From an uncultured Chitinophagaceae bacterium (GTDB lineage Bacteria > Bacteroidota > Bacteroidia > Chitinophagales > Chitinophagaceae), in NCBI GenBank assembly GCA_937862815.1, contig CALMED010000029.1:1-34136 (forward strand): a stretch of 34,136 bases of DNA. The letters run 5' to 3'. Positions 7,067-15,476 of the stretch are shown here, piece after piece. Under the pieces are notes generated by a model that saw only the letters and a list, made by a program, of their open reading frames with translations, did not search any database and had not been told where the DNA came from. Position numbers and translations under genes: made by a program. Position 1 is the first letter of the stretch; each line of letters starts with the position of its first letter.

Positions 7067-8308
7067 GTGACATTTCAGGAACTACAGCTCCTAGAGCCTG
7101 TGCTGCAGGCTCTCAGCAAAGAAGGGTATACCCAACCCACCCCCATCCAGGAAAAAGCCATACCCGTTGTACTGCAAAAACGCGACCTGCTCGGTTGTGC
7201 GCAGACCGGTACCGGGAAAACGGCTGCCTTCACGCTCCCTGTTCTGCAGTTATTGCACCAGGCCAATGGTGAAAAAGAAAATCCGGCGCATCCGTTGAAA
7301 GCGCTGGTACTCACGCCCACGCGTGAACTGGCTATCCAGATCGGCGACAGCATAACAGCCTACGGCCGTTTTCTGCCCCTCCGGCACCATGTGATATTTG
7401 GCGGTGTGCCGCAGCACAGCCAGGTACAGGCCATCCGTAAAGGGGTAGACATTCTCGTGGCTACTCCGGGCCGCTTACTCGACCTGATGCAGCAACGCGT
7501 TGTATCGCTCAGCAACATCGAATATTTTATTCTGGATGAGGCCGACCGGATGCTTGACATGGGCTTCGTGCAGGATGTTCGCCGTATTATCTCGCATTTG
7601 CCCGAGCGCAAGCAAACCCTGTTTTTTTCGGCCACCATGCCGCCCGAAATCCAGCACCTCGCCGATCACCTGCTGCACAACCCGGTGAAGGTGGAGGTGA
7701 CCCCTCCTGCCACTACAGTTGAGCTCATTGACCAGCAGCTTTACTTCACCGAAAAGCACAACAAGCGGGCATTGCTTGTTCACCTGTTGCAAAATCCGGC
7801 TATTGAAGCCGTGCTGGTGTTTACACAGATGAAACATGCGGCCGACCGGCTGGCCCTGCAACTAAATAAAGCCGGCATCCGCAGCGAAGCCATTCACGGA
7901 AATAAGACCCAGACGGCCCGGCAGCGTGCGTTGGAAAATTTTAAAAAGCGCAAGATCCGCGTTTTGGTTGCCACCGATATTGCCGCCCGCGGAATTGACA
8001 TTGACGACCTCACCCATGTAATCAACTACGAACTGCCCAACGAACCGGAAACCTATGTACACCGCATAGGTCGTACCGGCAGGGCAGGAGCAGCCGGGAC
8101 GGCAATTTCGTTCTGCGACTGGGGTGAGAAGACCTTTCTTACCGATATCCAGAAGCTGATCAAGCAAAGCATACCGGTGGTAAAGGATCATCCCTTCGAC
8201 ATCCCGACGCTGCACAGTACCCCCATTCCGGCCTCGCAAACCACTCCCATGAACAGCATGCGCAGCATGGGACGCGGCCGCCGCGGCAAGGTGTTTATGC
8301 AACGCTGA
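7067..8308 (+). CDS. DEAD-box ATP-dependent RNA helicase, RhlE-like
   Basis: A 413-residue helicase that remodels RNA duplexes, probably in ribosome assembly and mRNA turnover. All core motifs are present in order: Q motif (GYTQPTPIQ), motif I AQTGTGKT (45-52), PTRELAIQ, GG, TPGRLLDL, DEAD (D157-D160), SATMPP, then in domain 2 VLVFTQMK, ATDIAARGIDID and HRIGRTGRAG. A short basic, Gly/Arg-containing tail (MGRGRRGKVFMQR) may help RNA binding. The start is GTG; no other in-frame start lies between it and the promoter. The long leader is like those of cold-regulated helicase genes, but that is inference. A strong hairpin follows the stop. Confidence 0.93.
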   Translation: MTFQELQLLEPVLQALSKEGYTQPTPIQEKAIPVVLQKRDLLGCAQTGTGKTAAFTLPVLQLLHQANGEKENPAHPLKALVLTPTRELAIQIGDSITAYGRFLPLRHHVIFGGVPQHSQVQAIRKGVDILVATPGRLLDLMQQRVVSLSNIEYFILDEADRMLDMGFVQDVRRIISHLPERKQTLFFSATMPPEIQHLADHLLHNPVKVEVTPPATTVELIDQQLYFTEKHNKRALLVHLLQNPAIEAVLVFTQMKHAADRLALQLNKAGIRSEAIHGNKTQTARQRALENFKKRKIRVLVATDIAARGIDIDDLTHVINYELPNEPETYVHRIGRTGRAGAAGTAISFCDWGEKTFLTDIQKLIKQSIPVVKDHPFDIPTLHSTPIPASQTTPMNSMRSMGRGRRGKVFMQR

Positions 8309-8348
8309 GACGGTTAAAAGGCACAACAGCAATAATCTTTTCTACAAA

Positions 8349-8376
8349 AAAAGACCCTGCGTTGGCGGGGTCTTTT
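8349..8376. terminator. Bidirectional intrinsic terminator
   Basis: AAAAGACCC (8349-8357) pairs with GGGTCTTTT (8368-8376) across a 10-nt loop. A-rich sequence precedes it and a T-rich tract follows, so it can serve both the helicase gene (+) and the OmpA-family gene (-). Confidence 0.85.
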
Positions 8377-8397
8377 CCTTTTTTAAGTGATCGCTGA

Positions 8398-9723
8398 TCA
8401 ATAAAATAGTTTCATCTCCACCCGGCGGTTCTGTGCCCTCCCGGCTTCGGTGGCATTGTCGGCAACCGGCTGCGTGTCACCATAACCTTTGAAGGTCAGC
8501 CGTTCCGGCGCGATTCCTTTGCTGATAAAATAATCGGCCACGGCTTTGGCGCGGCGCTCGCTCCACATGAGGTTCCGTTCGGACAACCCCCGGTTGTCGG
8601 CATGTGCTTCGATGGTAAGTTTCAGGTCCGGGTTTTCGATCAGAATACCTGCTACCTGGTAGAGGAGTTTGAGCGACTCGGGCAGCAGCTCGTCGCTCGC
8701 AAATTTAAAGCGGATGTTGCGGGCAGCCAGGTCCACCTGTTTCTTCACCTGCGGCTGGATGTCGGGGCACCCCTGGTTGGCGGCCGTTCCGGGTAGGTTC
8801 GGGCATTTGTCTGCTTCATCATTGATCCCATCGCCGTCGCTGTCGGGAATCGGACAGCCTTGATAGCGGGCCAGGCCGGCTACATCGGGGCATTTGTCGT
8901 CTTTATCGGCTACGCCGTCACCATCGTTATCTGGACAACCGTTCAGCGTTCCTTTTACCCCCGGGCATTGATCGTCTTTATCCGGAACACCATCGCCGTC
9001 GGTGTCGGGGCAACCGCGTACCGTTCCTTTGGCGTCGGGACATTCATCATTGTTGTCGTCAAATCCGTCTCCGTCCCGGTCGGGTGGCAGAACAGGGATC
9101 ACGGCCGGTTCTTTTTCTTTGGCCGGCTTCCGCTGACGGGCCAGGTGCTGTGCAAAGCCGATGCTGTAGTGCAGGTAGTCGTTACTGATGCCCTCTGTGA
9201 GTCGCATACGCCACTGCGCCTGCAGCAGGAGGTAAGCCCCTTCGCGGAAGCGGAACTGGAGGCCGGTGCCCAGGGGGGCATAAACGGCAAACCGGCCGGG
9301 GAAATAGCCGGCGCCGAGACCAGCTGTTAGGAAGGGATTAACGGCAGCTTTCTCGGAAAAGAGCCTGGCATGCAGGAGCAGATCGGCCTGCGTGCTGAAG
9401 CCTGCCTGCCCGATGCTGTCGTCTTTCACAAAGCCGGCCGGGAAGTTCGAAAAGGTGCCGGTAAGGCCGGCCGAGAAATCAATGTGCCGGGTCAGTCCTT
9501 TCCACCAGTTGATGCCCAGGCCAAATGATTTCCGCCCCGGTAGGTACCAGGTGTCCCGGGCCAGGGCATCGCTGAGCGAACTGCGCTTGATATCACCCGG
9601 CAGTTCATAGTCAGAAAAGCTGACGTGGTAGGAAAGCAGCGAGGGTTTGCGGGTGTTTTGCTGGGCGGTAAGGCTGCCGTAAACGGCCAGCAGGGCCGTG
9701 AAAAACAGGATGGGAACTTTCAT
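8398..9723 (-). CDS. OmpA-family outer-membrane protein with thrombospondin type 3 repeats
   Basis: A 441-residue outer-membrane protein. It starts at the ATG at 9723, which opens the signal peptide MKVPILFFTALLAVYGSLTA; the frame runs further up but without signal character. After an N-terminal beta-barrel-like domain (~20-210) there is a short basic linker. Four or five Ca-binding thrombospondin type 3 repeats follow (DRDGDGFDDNNDECPD, DTDGDGVPDKDDQCPG, DNDGDGVADKDDKCPD, DSDGDGINDEADKCP). The C-terminal OmpA peptidoglycan-binding domain comes last (FKFASDELLPES, LTIEAHADNRG, LSERRAKAVADYFISKG in outline, YGDTQPVADN, AQNRRVEMKL). It probably ties the outer membrane to the cell wall. Related proteins accompany PorP/SprF in some Bacteroidota, but this one stands apart from the window's copy. 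Confidence 0.92.
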   Translation of the reverse strand: MKVPILFFTALLAVYGSLTAQQNTRKPSLLSYHVSFSDYELPGDIKRSSLSDALARDTWYLPGRKSFGLGINWWKGLTRHIDFSAGLTGTFSNFPAGFVKDDSIGQAGFSTQADLLLHARLFSEKAAVNPFLTAGLGAGYFPGRFAVYAPLGTGLQFRFREGAYLLLQAQWRMRLTEGISNDYLHYSIGFAQHLARQRKPAKEKEPAVIPVLPPDRDGDGFDDNNDECPDAKGTVRGCPDTDGDGVPDKDDQCPGVKGTLNGCPDNDGDGVADKDDKCPDVAGLARYQGCPIPDSDGDGINDEADKCPNLPGTAANQGCPDIQPQVKKQVDLAARNIRFKFASDELLPESLKLLYQVAGILIENPDLKLTIEAHADNRGLSERNLMWSERRAKAVADYFISKGIAPERLTFKGYGDTQPVADNATEAGRAQNRRVEMKLFY

Positions 9724-9890
9724 AGAAAAATTGTGACAGCCGCTAAGATACAGCGCCCGCCGCGGATTTCCTATTACCCGGCCCATACGTCGCAGATGTG
9801 CAAAAAAAGGCGTAGGTTTTATCACACATCTTTCTTAAATTTAATCAGTTCTTTGAGTCAACCATTTTTTCCTAACTAAAACTGTTTGCC

Positions 9891-10268
9891 ATGGTAACAA
9901 CAGACACCACACAGTTAAACCGGGAATGCAATGCCTGGAGAGAGCAATTGCGTTCCTACCGTGAAACAATGGGACAGCTGCACGATCAGTTGCAGGAACT
10001 GGCCCGTCATCAACAAGACAAAGAAGTTCTCTCCGAAGTGGAACATTACTACAACCAGTTCTACATCCAGCAAGTCAACATCCACGACCTGAAACAGGCC
10101 ATCAAACTCCACGAGCGAAAAATGCTGCTGGAACAAGGTCCCGGAGATCATCCGCTTACCGACCAAACGCTTTCCGAACACGAACAACTGAACGACCGCT
10201 ACGAAAGCCTGGAACAAACCATCCGGGAACTGGTAGATGATTTCGGTCATTTTTCCGGACGAGCGTAA
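9891..10268 (+). CDS. Small coiled-coil protein of unknown function
   Basis: 125 residues, highly charged and almost entirely helical: CNAWREQLRSYRETMGQLHD, then HDLKQAIKLHERKMLLEQ and a third helix, NDRYESLEQTIRELVDDF. It contains no Cys pairs, signal or membrane segment beyond one Cys near the start, so it is probably cytoplasmic. The heptad-like spacing suggests a helical hairpin or coiled-coil oligomer. It begins at ATG 9891, 167 nt from the divergent OmpA-family gene, and is followed after 112 nt by an EF-G paralog in the same direction. I do not recognise a family and assign no function; a link with the EF-G gene is only positional. Confidence 0.7.
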   Translation: MVTTDTTQLNRECNAWREQLRSYRETMGQLHDQLQELARHQQDKEVLSEVEHYYNQFYIQQVNIHDLKQAIKLHERKMLLEQGPGDHPLTDQTLSEHEQLNDRYESLEQTIRELVDDFGHFSGRA

Positions 10269-10380
10269 CGCCCCGCCTGCCTTACTGGCCCATCCTTTAT
10301 CCGCGCCTTTTATTTTGCCTGACTTACCGGATCCGCCCACAGCGGAGCGAACCCTTTTTTTATTTTTTAAAACGAATGTT

Positions 10381-12522
10381 ATGGCAGAATTTGATACCTC
10401 ACACGTCAAAAACATTGTCTTGCTGGGCCATGCCGGTTCCGGCAAGACCTCATTAGCGGAATGCATGCTCTTTGAAGCAGGCATCATCACCCGACGTGGT
10501 TCCATTGCGGAACGAAATACAGTTGCCGATTACCACGAACTGGAACAGGAACGCGGCAACTCCATTTTTTCCAAACTCCTGCATGCCCGCTGGCAGGGGT
10601 ATAAAATCAACATCATTGACACACCCGGCTACGATGATTTCGTGGGGGAAGTGATTTCCGCCCTTCGGGTAGCCGACACCGGTGTGATGCTGCTCAACGG
10701 GGCGGCAGGTGTGGAAGTAACCACCGACATCATCTGGCAGTACACGGAAAAGTTCCGAACGCCCATGCTGTTTGCCGTGAACAAACTTGATGATGAAAAC
10801 GCCGATTTCGACAAAACAGTAGCGGAAGCCAAGGCGCATTTCGGCAACAAAGTAGCAGTTGTACAGTATCCTTTGCAAACCGGTCCGGATTTCAACGCCA
10901 TCGTGGATGTGCTCAAAATGACCCTTTACCGCTTCCCCAACCAGGGTGGCAAACCCGAGAAGCTGCCGATTCCGGAATCGGAAAAAGAAAAAGCCGAGCA
11001 ACTGCACCGGGAGTTGGTGGAAGCCGTGGCGGTGAACGATGAAACCCTCATGGAACATTACCTCGACCGGGGCGAACTCGACGAAGACGAAATGCGCAAC
11101 GGGCTGCGGCAGTCGCTGATCAATCACGACATCTTTCCGCTTTTCTGTGTGTCTGCTGCAAAGGACATGGGCAGCGGACGCATCATGGGATTCATTGATA
11201 ACGTTTGCCCCAGCGCCAATGAAATGCCGCCGCAGAGGACCCTTGCCGGAGAAGTGCTGCCCTGCGATGCTAACGGTCCGGCCTGCATCTTTATTTACAA
11301 AACAGTTTCTGAATCGCACGTGGGCGACCTCTCCTTTTTCAAAGTGTATTCCGGCACCATACGTGCCGGCATGGAACTGGAAAATGAAACCACGGGCGTG
11401 TCGGAAAAAATCAACCAGTTATTCCTGGTGGAGGGCAACAAACGGATACCGGTGAACGAACTGGTAGCCGGTGATATTGGCGCCACCCTCAAACTGAAGA
11501 ACACCCATACCAACAACACCCTGCATGTGAAGGGCCGCAATTACGAGCTGGCGCCCATTTCCTTCCCGCCGCCCAACATGACGGTAGCCGTGGAGCCTGC
11601 CCGTAAAGGGGAAGAGGAAAAGCTTTCCCAGGCGCTGCACCAGCTAAGGGAAGAAGATCCCACGTTGTTGGTGGAGGTGAGTCCCGAGTTGCATCAAACG
11701 CTCATCCACTGCCAGGGCGACATGCACCTGGCTGTGGCCAAATGGAAGATCGAGCACAACCACAAGCTGGACATACGCTTCATCAAACCCCGCATTGCCT
11801 ACCGCGAAACCATTCGCCGGATGGCTGAATCAAGTTACCGCCACAAAAAACAAAGTGGTGGTGCCGGCCAGTTTGCCGAAGTGTACTTGCGCATTGACCC
11901 CTGGTATGAAGGGATGCCCGATCCAAAGGAGTTTACCGTTAGGGGCCGGGAGGAACATATCCTCGGCTGGGGCGGAAAGCTCGTATTCTACAATTGTGTT
12001 GTAGGGGGTGCCATTGACCAGCGTTTTCTCCCTTCCATTCTCAAGGGTGTGATGGAGAAGATGCAGGAAGGACCCCTCACCGGTTCGTATGTACGGGATG
12101 TACGGGTATGCGTGTACGATGGTAAAATGCACCCGGTAGACAGCAATGATATTTCGTTCAAAATTGCCGGTCTGCAGGCTTTTCGCCATGCGTTTCAACA
12201 GGCCGATCCCCAGATCCTTGAACCGATTTATCATGTGGAAGTGATCTGTCCGGATGATGTTACCGGCGCTGTGATGGGCGACCTGCAAACGCGCCGGGCC
12301 ATGGTGGAAGGCATCGAAAGCGAAGGGCATTTCCAGAAAGTGCTGGGCCGTGTTCCGCTGGCAGAGATGGATGGGTTTTCCTCCACGCTCCGCTCGCTGA
12401 CCCAGGGCCGGGCGAAATTCAGAAGCTCGTTCCTGGAATACGCCCCTGTGCCGTTTGATCTGCAACGCCGGTTGGTGGATGAATATGCCAAAACTGTGAA
12501 GGAAGAACTGGTGCCGGCCTGA
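10381..12522 (+). CDS. EF-G paralog (EF-G2-like translational GTPase)
   Basis: A 713-residue protein with the full EF-G architecture: GTP-binding domain, domain II, domain III, the domain IV tip (MHPVDSNDISFKIAGLQAF) and domain V (AVMGDLQTRRAMVEG, TQGRAKFRSSF, YAPVPFDLQ). The P-loop is GHAGSGKTS (16-24), not GHVDAGKT. Switch I reads ERGNSIFS instead of ERGITIT. G3 reads DTPGYDDF, so the catalytic His of EF-G is Tyr84. G4 is NKLD (134-137). These changes mark the EF-G2/FusA2-like branch rather than the housekeeping factor. An EF-G2 of Bacteroides thetaiotaomicron has been reported to promote translocation without GTP hydrolysis; a similar role here is inference. The start is ATG 10381; 48 further codons upstream are open but low-complexity. 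A strong hairpin follows the gene. Confidence 0.88.
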   Translation: MAEFDTSHVKNIVLLGHAGSGKTSLAECMLFEAGIITRRGSIAERNTVADYHELEQERGNSIFSKLLHARWQGYKINIIDTPGYDDFVGEVISALRVADTGVMLLNGAAGVEVTTDIIWQYTEKFRTPMLFAVNKLDDENADFDKTVAEAKAHFGNKVAVVQYPLQTGPDFNAIVDVLKMTLYRFPNQGGKPEKLPIPESEKEKAEQLHRELVEAVAVNDETLMEHYLDRGELDEDEMRNGLRQSLINHDIFPLFCVSAAKDMGSGRIMGFIDNVCPSANEMPPQRTLAGEVLPCDANGPACIFIYKTVSESHVGDLSFFKVYSGTIRAGMELENETTGVSEKINQLFLVEGNKRIPVNELVAGDIGATLKLKNTHTNNTLHVKGRNYELAPISFPPPNMTVAVEPARKGEEEKLSQALHQLREEDPTLLVEVSPELHQTLIHCQGDMHLAVAKWKIEHNHKLDIRFIKPRIAYRETIRRMAESSYRHKKQSGGAGQFAEVYLRIDPWYEGMPDPKEFTVRGREEHILGWGGKLVFYNCVVGGAIDQRFLPSILKGVMEKMQEGPLTGSYVRDVRVCVYDGKMHPVDSNDISFKIAGLQAFRHAFQQADPQILEPIYHVEVICPDDVTGAVMGDLQTRRAMVEGIESEGHFQKVLGRVPLAEMDGFSSTLRSLTQGRAKFRSSFLEYAPVPFDLQRRLVDEYAKTVKEELVPA

Positions 12523-12577
12523 CGTACAGGGAGCTACCCGCAACTTCCTGTTTCTGTTTGTTAGGGCTCCATTTAAA

Positions 12578-12611
12578 AAGCGGCTGTCTCCTCATATGGA
12601 AACAGCCGCTT
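12578..12611. terminator. Bidirectional intrinsic terminator
   Basis: AAGCGGCTGT (12578-12587) and ACAGCCGCTT (12602-12611) form a perfect 10-bp stem with a 14-nt loop, followed by CTCGTTTTT. It lies between the convergent EF-G2-like and dodecin genes. Confidence 0.85.
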
Positions 12612-12642
12612 CTCGTTTTTCTGTGGAAGGACCAGCGCCTAT

Positions 12643-12843
12643 TTATTCAATCCGGAAAGAAATCTTGCACACGCATCCGAACGTGGTAACCTGTCCGTCT
12701 TTTACGTGCGCCTTGATATCCTGTACGTACACCGAATCAATATTCCTTACTGTTTTAGAGGCTTCGGCTACAGCAATCCGGATGGCATCATCAATCCCTT
12801 TTTCTGAAGCAGCAATCACTTCAATAACTTTAACGATGGGCAT
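12643..12843 (-). CDS. Dodecin-family protein
   Basis: 66 residues matching the dodecin fold throughout: MPIVKVIEVIAASEKG, the helix DDAIRIAVAEASKTVRNIDS, then SVYVQDIKAHVKDGQV and KISFRIE. Dodecins assemble into hollow dodecamers that store or buffer flavins or other ligands in the cytoplasm. The Trp normally found in the SWEDA motif, which stacks on the flavin ring, is replaced by Ile (KGIDDA). The third strand has FGCVCK, with two Cys, in place of the usual YRVNLK. Flavin binding is therefore less certain than the fold. It is a single gene between two strong hairpins. Confidence 0.9.
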   Translation of the reverse strand: MPIVKVIEVIAASEKGIDDAIRIAVAEASKTVRNIDSVYVQDIKAHVKDGQVTTFGCVCKISFRIE

Positions 12844-12907
12844 AGATTTTTATTTTTAAAAGTGAAAGAATACGGAGCAGAAAGGTACGCAAAGATCAGC
12901 GCTAAAC

Positions 12908-12938
12908 AAAGAGCGGCACCGCAAGGTTGCCGCTCTTT
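12908..12938 (-). terminator. Intrinsic terminator of the RRM protein gene
   Basis: AAAGAGCGGCA (12908-12918) and TGCCGCTCTTT (12928-12938) form a perfect 11-bp stem with a 9-nt loop. On the minus strand it is followed by TTTGTTTAG-like sequence. It lies 24 nt after the stop of the RNA-binding protein gene. Confidence 0.85.
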
Positions 12939-12962
12939 ACAAGTATTCTATGCTGAAGGTTA

Positions 12963-13352
12963 TTACCAGCGTTTTTCGTAGCCGCCGTCCCCTCTCGGGC
13001 CGCGGTTGTAGCCGCCTCCACCTCCGCTGCCACCCCGGTAGCCTCCGCCACCACCGTAACCTCCACCGCCGCCCCGGTTGAAACCTCCGCCACCGCCACC
13101 GCTTGGTCGGTCTTCTGCGGCTTTCACAACAAGGGGTTTCCGGCTGCGTCCAAGTTGGATATCGTTCAGCAACTCGATGGCTTGTTTGCCATCTTCATCA
13201 TTTTCCATGTCAACAAAACCAAATCCACGGCTTTTTCCGGTGGCTTTGTCAATGGCAACTTTAGCAGATTTAACGGGTCCGAACTTTTCAAAAATTTCTT
13301 CGAGTTCCGCATCGTCCACATCATAGGGTAAACCGGCAACAAACAAATTCAT
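12963..13352 (-). CDS. RRM RNA-binding protein with glycine-rich tail
   Basis: 129 residues. The first ~80 form one RNA recognition motif: RNP2 LFVAGL (3-8) and RNP1 SRGFGFVDM with the expected aromatic residues, plus the ELEEIFEKFGPVKSAKV helix. The remaining ~50 residues are Gly/Arg/Tyr-rich (runs of GGGGG with YGG and RGG units), ending DGGYEKRW. Such proteins bind single-stranded RNA and in many bacteria respond to cold; the disordered tail can add RNA affinity or self-association. The protein has no targeting signal and should be cytoplasmic. It is monocistronic, with its own terminator. Confidence 0.93.
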   Translation of the reverse strand: MNLFVAGLPYDVDDAELEEIFEKFGPVKSAKVAIDKATGKSRGFGFVDMENDEDGKQAIELLNDIQLGRSRKPLVVKAAEDRPSGGGGGGFNRGGGGGYGGGGGYRGGSGGGGGYNRGPRGDGGYEKRW

Positions 13353-13597
13353 ACAAAATATTTAACGTAAATGTACAAATTATGGCGGAAATACGCTGTT
13401 TTTCGTTTGAAACCGGCGTTGCCCGGGGTAAACAGCGCAGACCTGATTACGTTTTATTGTAGCTGATAAGAATCTTCCTCTATTTGAGGGGCCTGCCAAT
13501 CAGGCCATACCGGTATGCAGGAAATCTTGCCAGTAAAATCCTCTTTTTCAGGCGGCTTATGGTCTATCCCTGCACAAAGGTTGGAAAAGAGGCCGTG

Positions 13598-14449
13598 TTA
13601 TGCCAGGTGCTTTTTGAGAAAGGTGATGGTTCGCGACCAGGCCAGCTTTGCCGTGGCGGCGTCGTACCGGTTGGGAGCTGTATCGTTGTGAAAAGCATGG
13701 TTCACGTTTTCGTAGACGTATTGCTCGTAGGAAATCTTGTGTTGCCGGAGTGCTTCTTCGTATGCGGCCATGCCGGCATTGATGCGCTGGTCGAGCGCCG
13801 CGTAATGCAATTGAACGGCCGCTTTGATGCGGTGCACTTCTTCGGTTTTCGCCTGCATGCCATAAAATGAGACCGCCGCCCTGAGCTGTGGAATTTCCAC
13901 AGCCAGGTTGTTACTCATGCCACCCCCCCAGCAAAAGCCCACACAACCGGTTTTTTCGTTGCAGTCGCGCCGTCCCTTCAGGTATTCGAACACATGGATA
14001 AAGTTCTGGAGGTTGTCGGCAGCCGCCAGTGTTTGAAATTTCTGCCGGGCTTCGTCTTCGGTGGCGGGCTGCGGACCAAGCGGCGATAACGCATTGGGAG
14101 CGATAGCGAGAAAGCCTTCCTTTGCAGCCCTGCGTGCTACGTCTTCAATGTGCGGGTTCAGTCCCCGGTTTTCATGAATGACTATCACGGTGGGATATGC
14201 GGTTTCGGCTTTGGGCCGGGCCACATAGGCTGTCATGGTTCCCTGTACGCCGGGGTAGGTGATGTATTCGGTAAACAGGTCTTCGGCTGGTGTTACCATC
14301 GCTTTGGCCTGCTTGACTTCAATGAGCGGCAGTACGGCCAGGGCAGCTGCTGTGCTCCCGGTAAGGAGGGTGAGCCGGCGCAGAAATTCGGTGCGGGTGA
14401 GTGGCTTATGCGTGTATTCGTCATAGAGGTTGATGATGCGCTGATCCAT
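13598..14449 (-). CDS. Dienelactone hydrolase-family alpha/beta hydrolase
   Basis: 283 residues with the dienelactone hydrolase fold and its Cys-Asp-His triad: C173 in GFCWGGG, D220 in YAALDQRI and H251 in NVNHAFHND. The conserved Glu-Arg of HENRGLNPHIEDVARR is also present. An N-terminal segment (RTEFLRRLTLLTGSTAAALAVLPL) resembles a degenerate Tat signal or signal anchor with one Arg of the RR pair missing, so export is possible but unproven. The family hydrolyses dienelactones and other small esters; the true substrate is unknown. The start is ATG 14449. No partner genes of aromatic degradation lie nearby, so a general esterase role is as likely. Confidence 0.88.
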   Translation of the reverse strand: MDQRIINLYDEYTHKPLTRTEFLRRLTLLTGSTAAALAVLPLIEVKQAKAMVTPAEDLFTEYITYPGVQGTMTAYVARPKAETAYPTVIVIHENRGLNPHIEDVARRAAKEGFLAIAPNALSPLGPQPATEDEARQKFQTLAAADNLQNFIHVFEYLKGRRDCNEKTGCVGFCWGGGMSNNLAVEIPQLRAAVSFYGMQAKTEEVHRIKAAVQLHYAALDQRINAGMAAYEEALRQHKISYEQYVYENVNHAFHNDTAPNRYDAATAKLAWSRTITFLKKHLA

Positions 14450-14599
14450 ATAAATTCTTTGCAGAAAGGTAGGCTGTTTCGTTCAATACAGCGGGGTTAA
14501 TCCATGAATGGTTGAGATGAATACCGGCTGTTTTAATTCCAACCGCCGGTTATCCGCGAGAAGTTGTGAGCTGCTGTGGTTGCAGGCCCTGCCGGTTGC

Positions 14600-15361
14600 T
14601 CATTGAAATACACTTTGCAACCGGGTAAGCAGAACGGGCCCGCTCCAGTTTCCATGAATCATGAGACGGCGCAGGGTGAGGAGCGGATGGGCAGAATCCA
14701 TTGCATTGGTTAACTGAAAAGCGGTGTGAATGCCCCGCCTGTTCAATTCCTGCAGACTGGCGCGGTTCCAGGCGCCGTAAGGGTAGGCAAAGCTGGTGAC
14801 CGGCTTTCCGGTGATACGTTCCAGTTGTTGTTTGGGCTTTGTAAGCTGGAGGTTCCAGTTGACGGAACTGCTTTTTGCCAGGTTGGGATGGTCCCAGGTA
14901 TGAGCCCCAATGGTATGTCCACGCTGGTGCAGTTCTTTTATTTGCTGTTCGTTGAGAAAGCCCTTTTTATTCAGGGTTACGGACATGATAAAAAAGACCC
15001 CCCGGAAGCCGTACCGTTCCAGCAGGGGTGCTGCCAGGGTGGCGTGTTGCAGGTGGGCATCGTCGAAGGTGATCAGAAATGCTTTGGACGGCAGGGGAGT
15101 GCCCTCGTAATAAAAGGCGTGCACTTGATCCGGCAACACCGATTGGAAGCCACTGTCGCGGAGTGTCTGCAGTTGCCGTTTCAACTGTAGGGTGCTGATG
15201 TAGAGTTGATTGGCCGTTACTGCATCCTGGCGGATGTTGTGGTAGCACAGCACCGGGAGTTGGCGCAGACGCTGCAGCCGCTCTGCGGGGATGGGTTGGG
15301 CTATACTGCCGGCAACTGCGCTGCCAAGAATGAAGAGGATACAGAAACGAAGGGTCAACAT
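14600..15361 (-). CDS. Polysaccharide deacetylase-family protein
   Basis: 253 residues with a signal peptide (MLTLRFCILFILGSAVAGSIA), so exported to the periplasm or surface. NodB-homology motifs are present: ITFDDA (D100, D101), where the usual TFDDG ends in Ala; the metal-binding GAHTWDHPNL (H154, H158); and FAYPYGAWN. The N-terminal PVLCYHNI is typical of the PgaB/IcaB-like subgroup. It probably removes acetyl groups from an amino-sugar polymer; which polymer is unknown. ATG 15361 is preferred to GTG 15379 because it begins the signal peptide directly. It is divergent from the lipoprotein gene at 15477. Confidence 0.88.
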   Translation of the reverse strand: MLTLRFCILFILGSAVAGSIAQPIPAERLQRLRQLPVLCYHNIRQDAVTANQLYISTLQLKRQLQTLRDSGFQSVLPDQVHAFYYEGTPLPSKAFLITFDDAHLQHATLAAPLLERYGFRGVFFIMSVTLNKKGFLNEQQIKELHQRGHTIGAHTWDHPNLAKSSSVNWNLQLTKPKQQLERITGKPVTSFAYPYGAWNRASLQELNRRGIHTAFQLTNAMDSAHPLLTLRRLMIHGNWSGPVLLTRLQSVFQ

Positions 15362-15476
15362 AAACCGTAATTTACACACCTGCGTAGCCGTATTTGTTGA
15401 TGCAGATCAGGGAACTTCCTTATATGCTTCATAGGACTGACCTGCTCAACTTCTTACATTCAAAAAAAACCGGACG

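Noticed and set aside
10329..10375. TCCGC-GCGGA hairpin followed by a T tract before the EF-G paralog
   Set aside because: The 5-bp stem is separated from the T run by several bases. It might be a weak terminator or attenuator, but it is not convincing.
13477..13507. Tandem small hairpins CCTC-GAGG and GGCCTG-CAGGCC between the RRM and hydrolase genes
   Set aside because: Short stems with no T tract on either side. They could be a weak terminator of the hydrolase gene, but the evidence is too thin to annotate.
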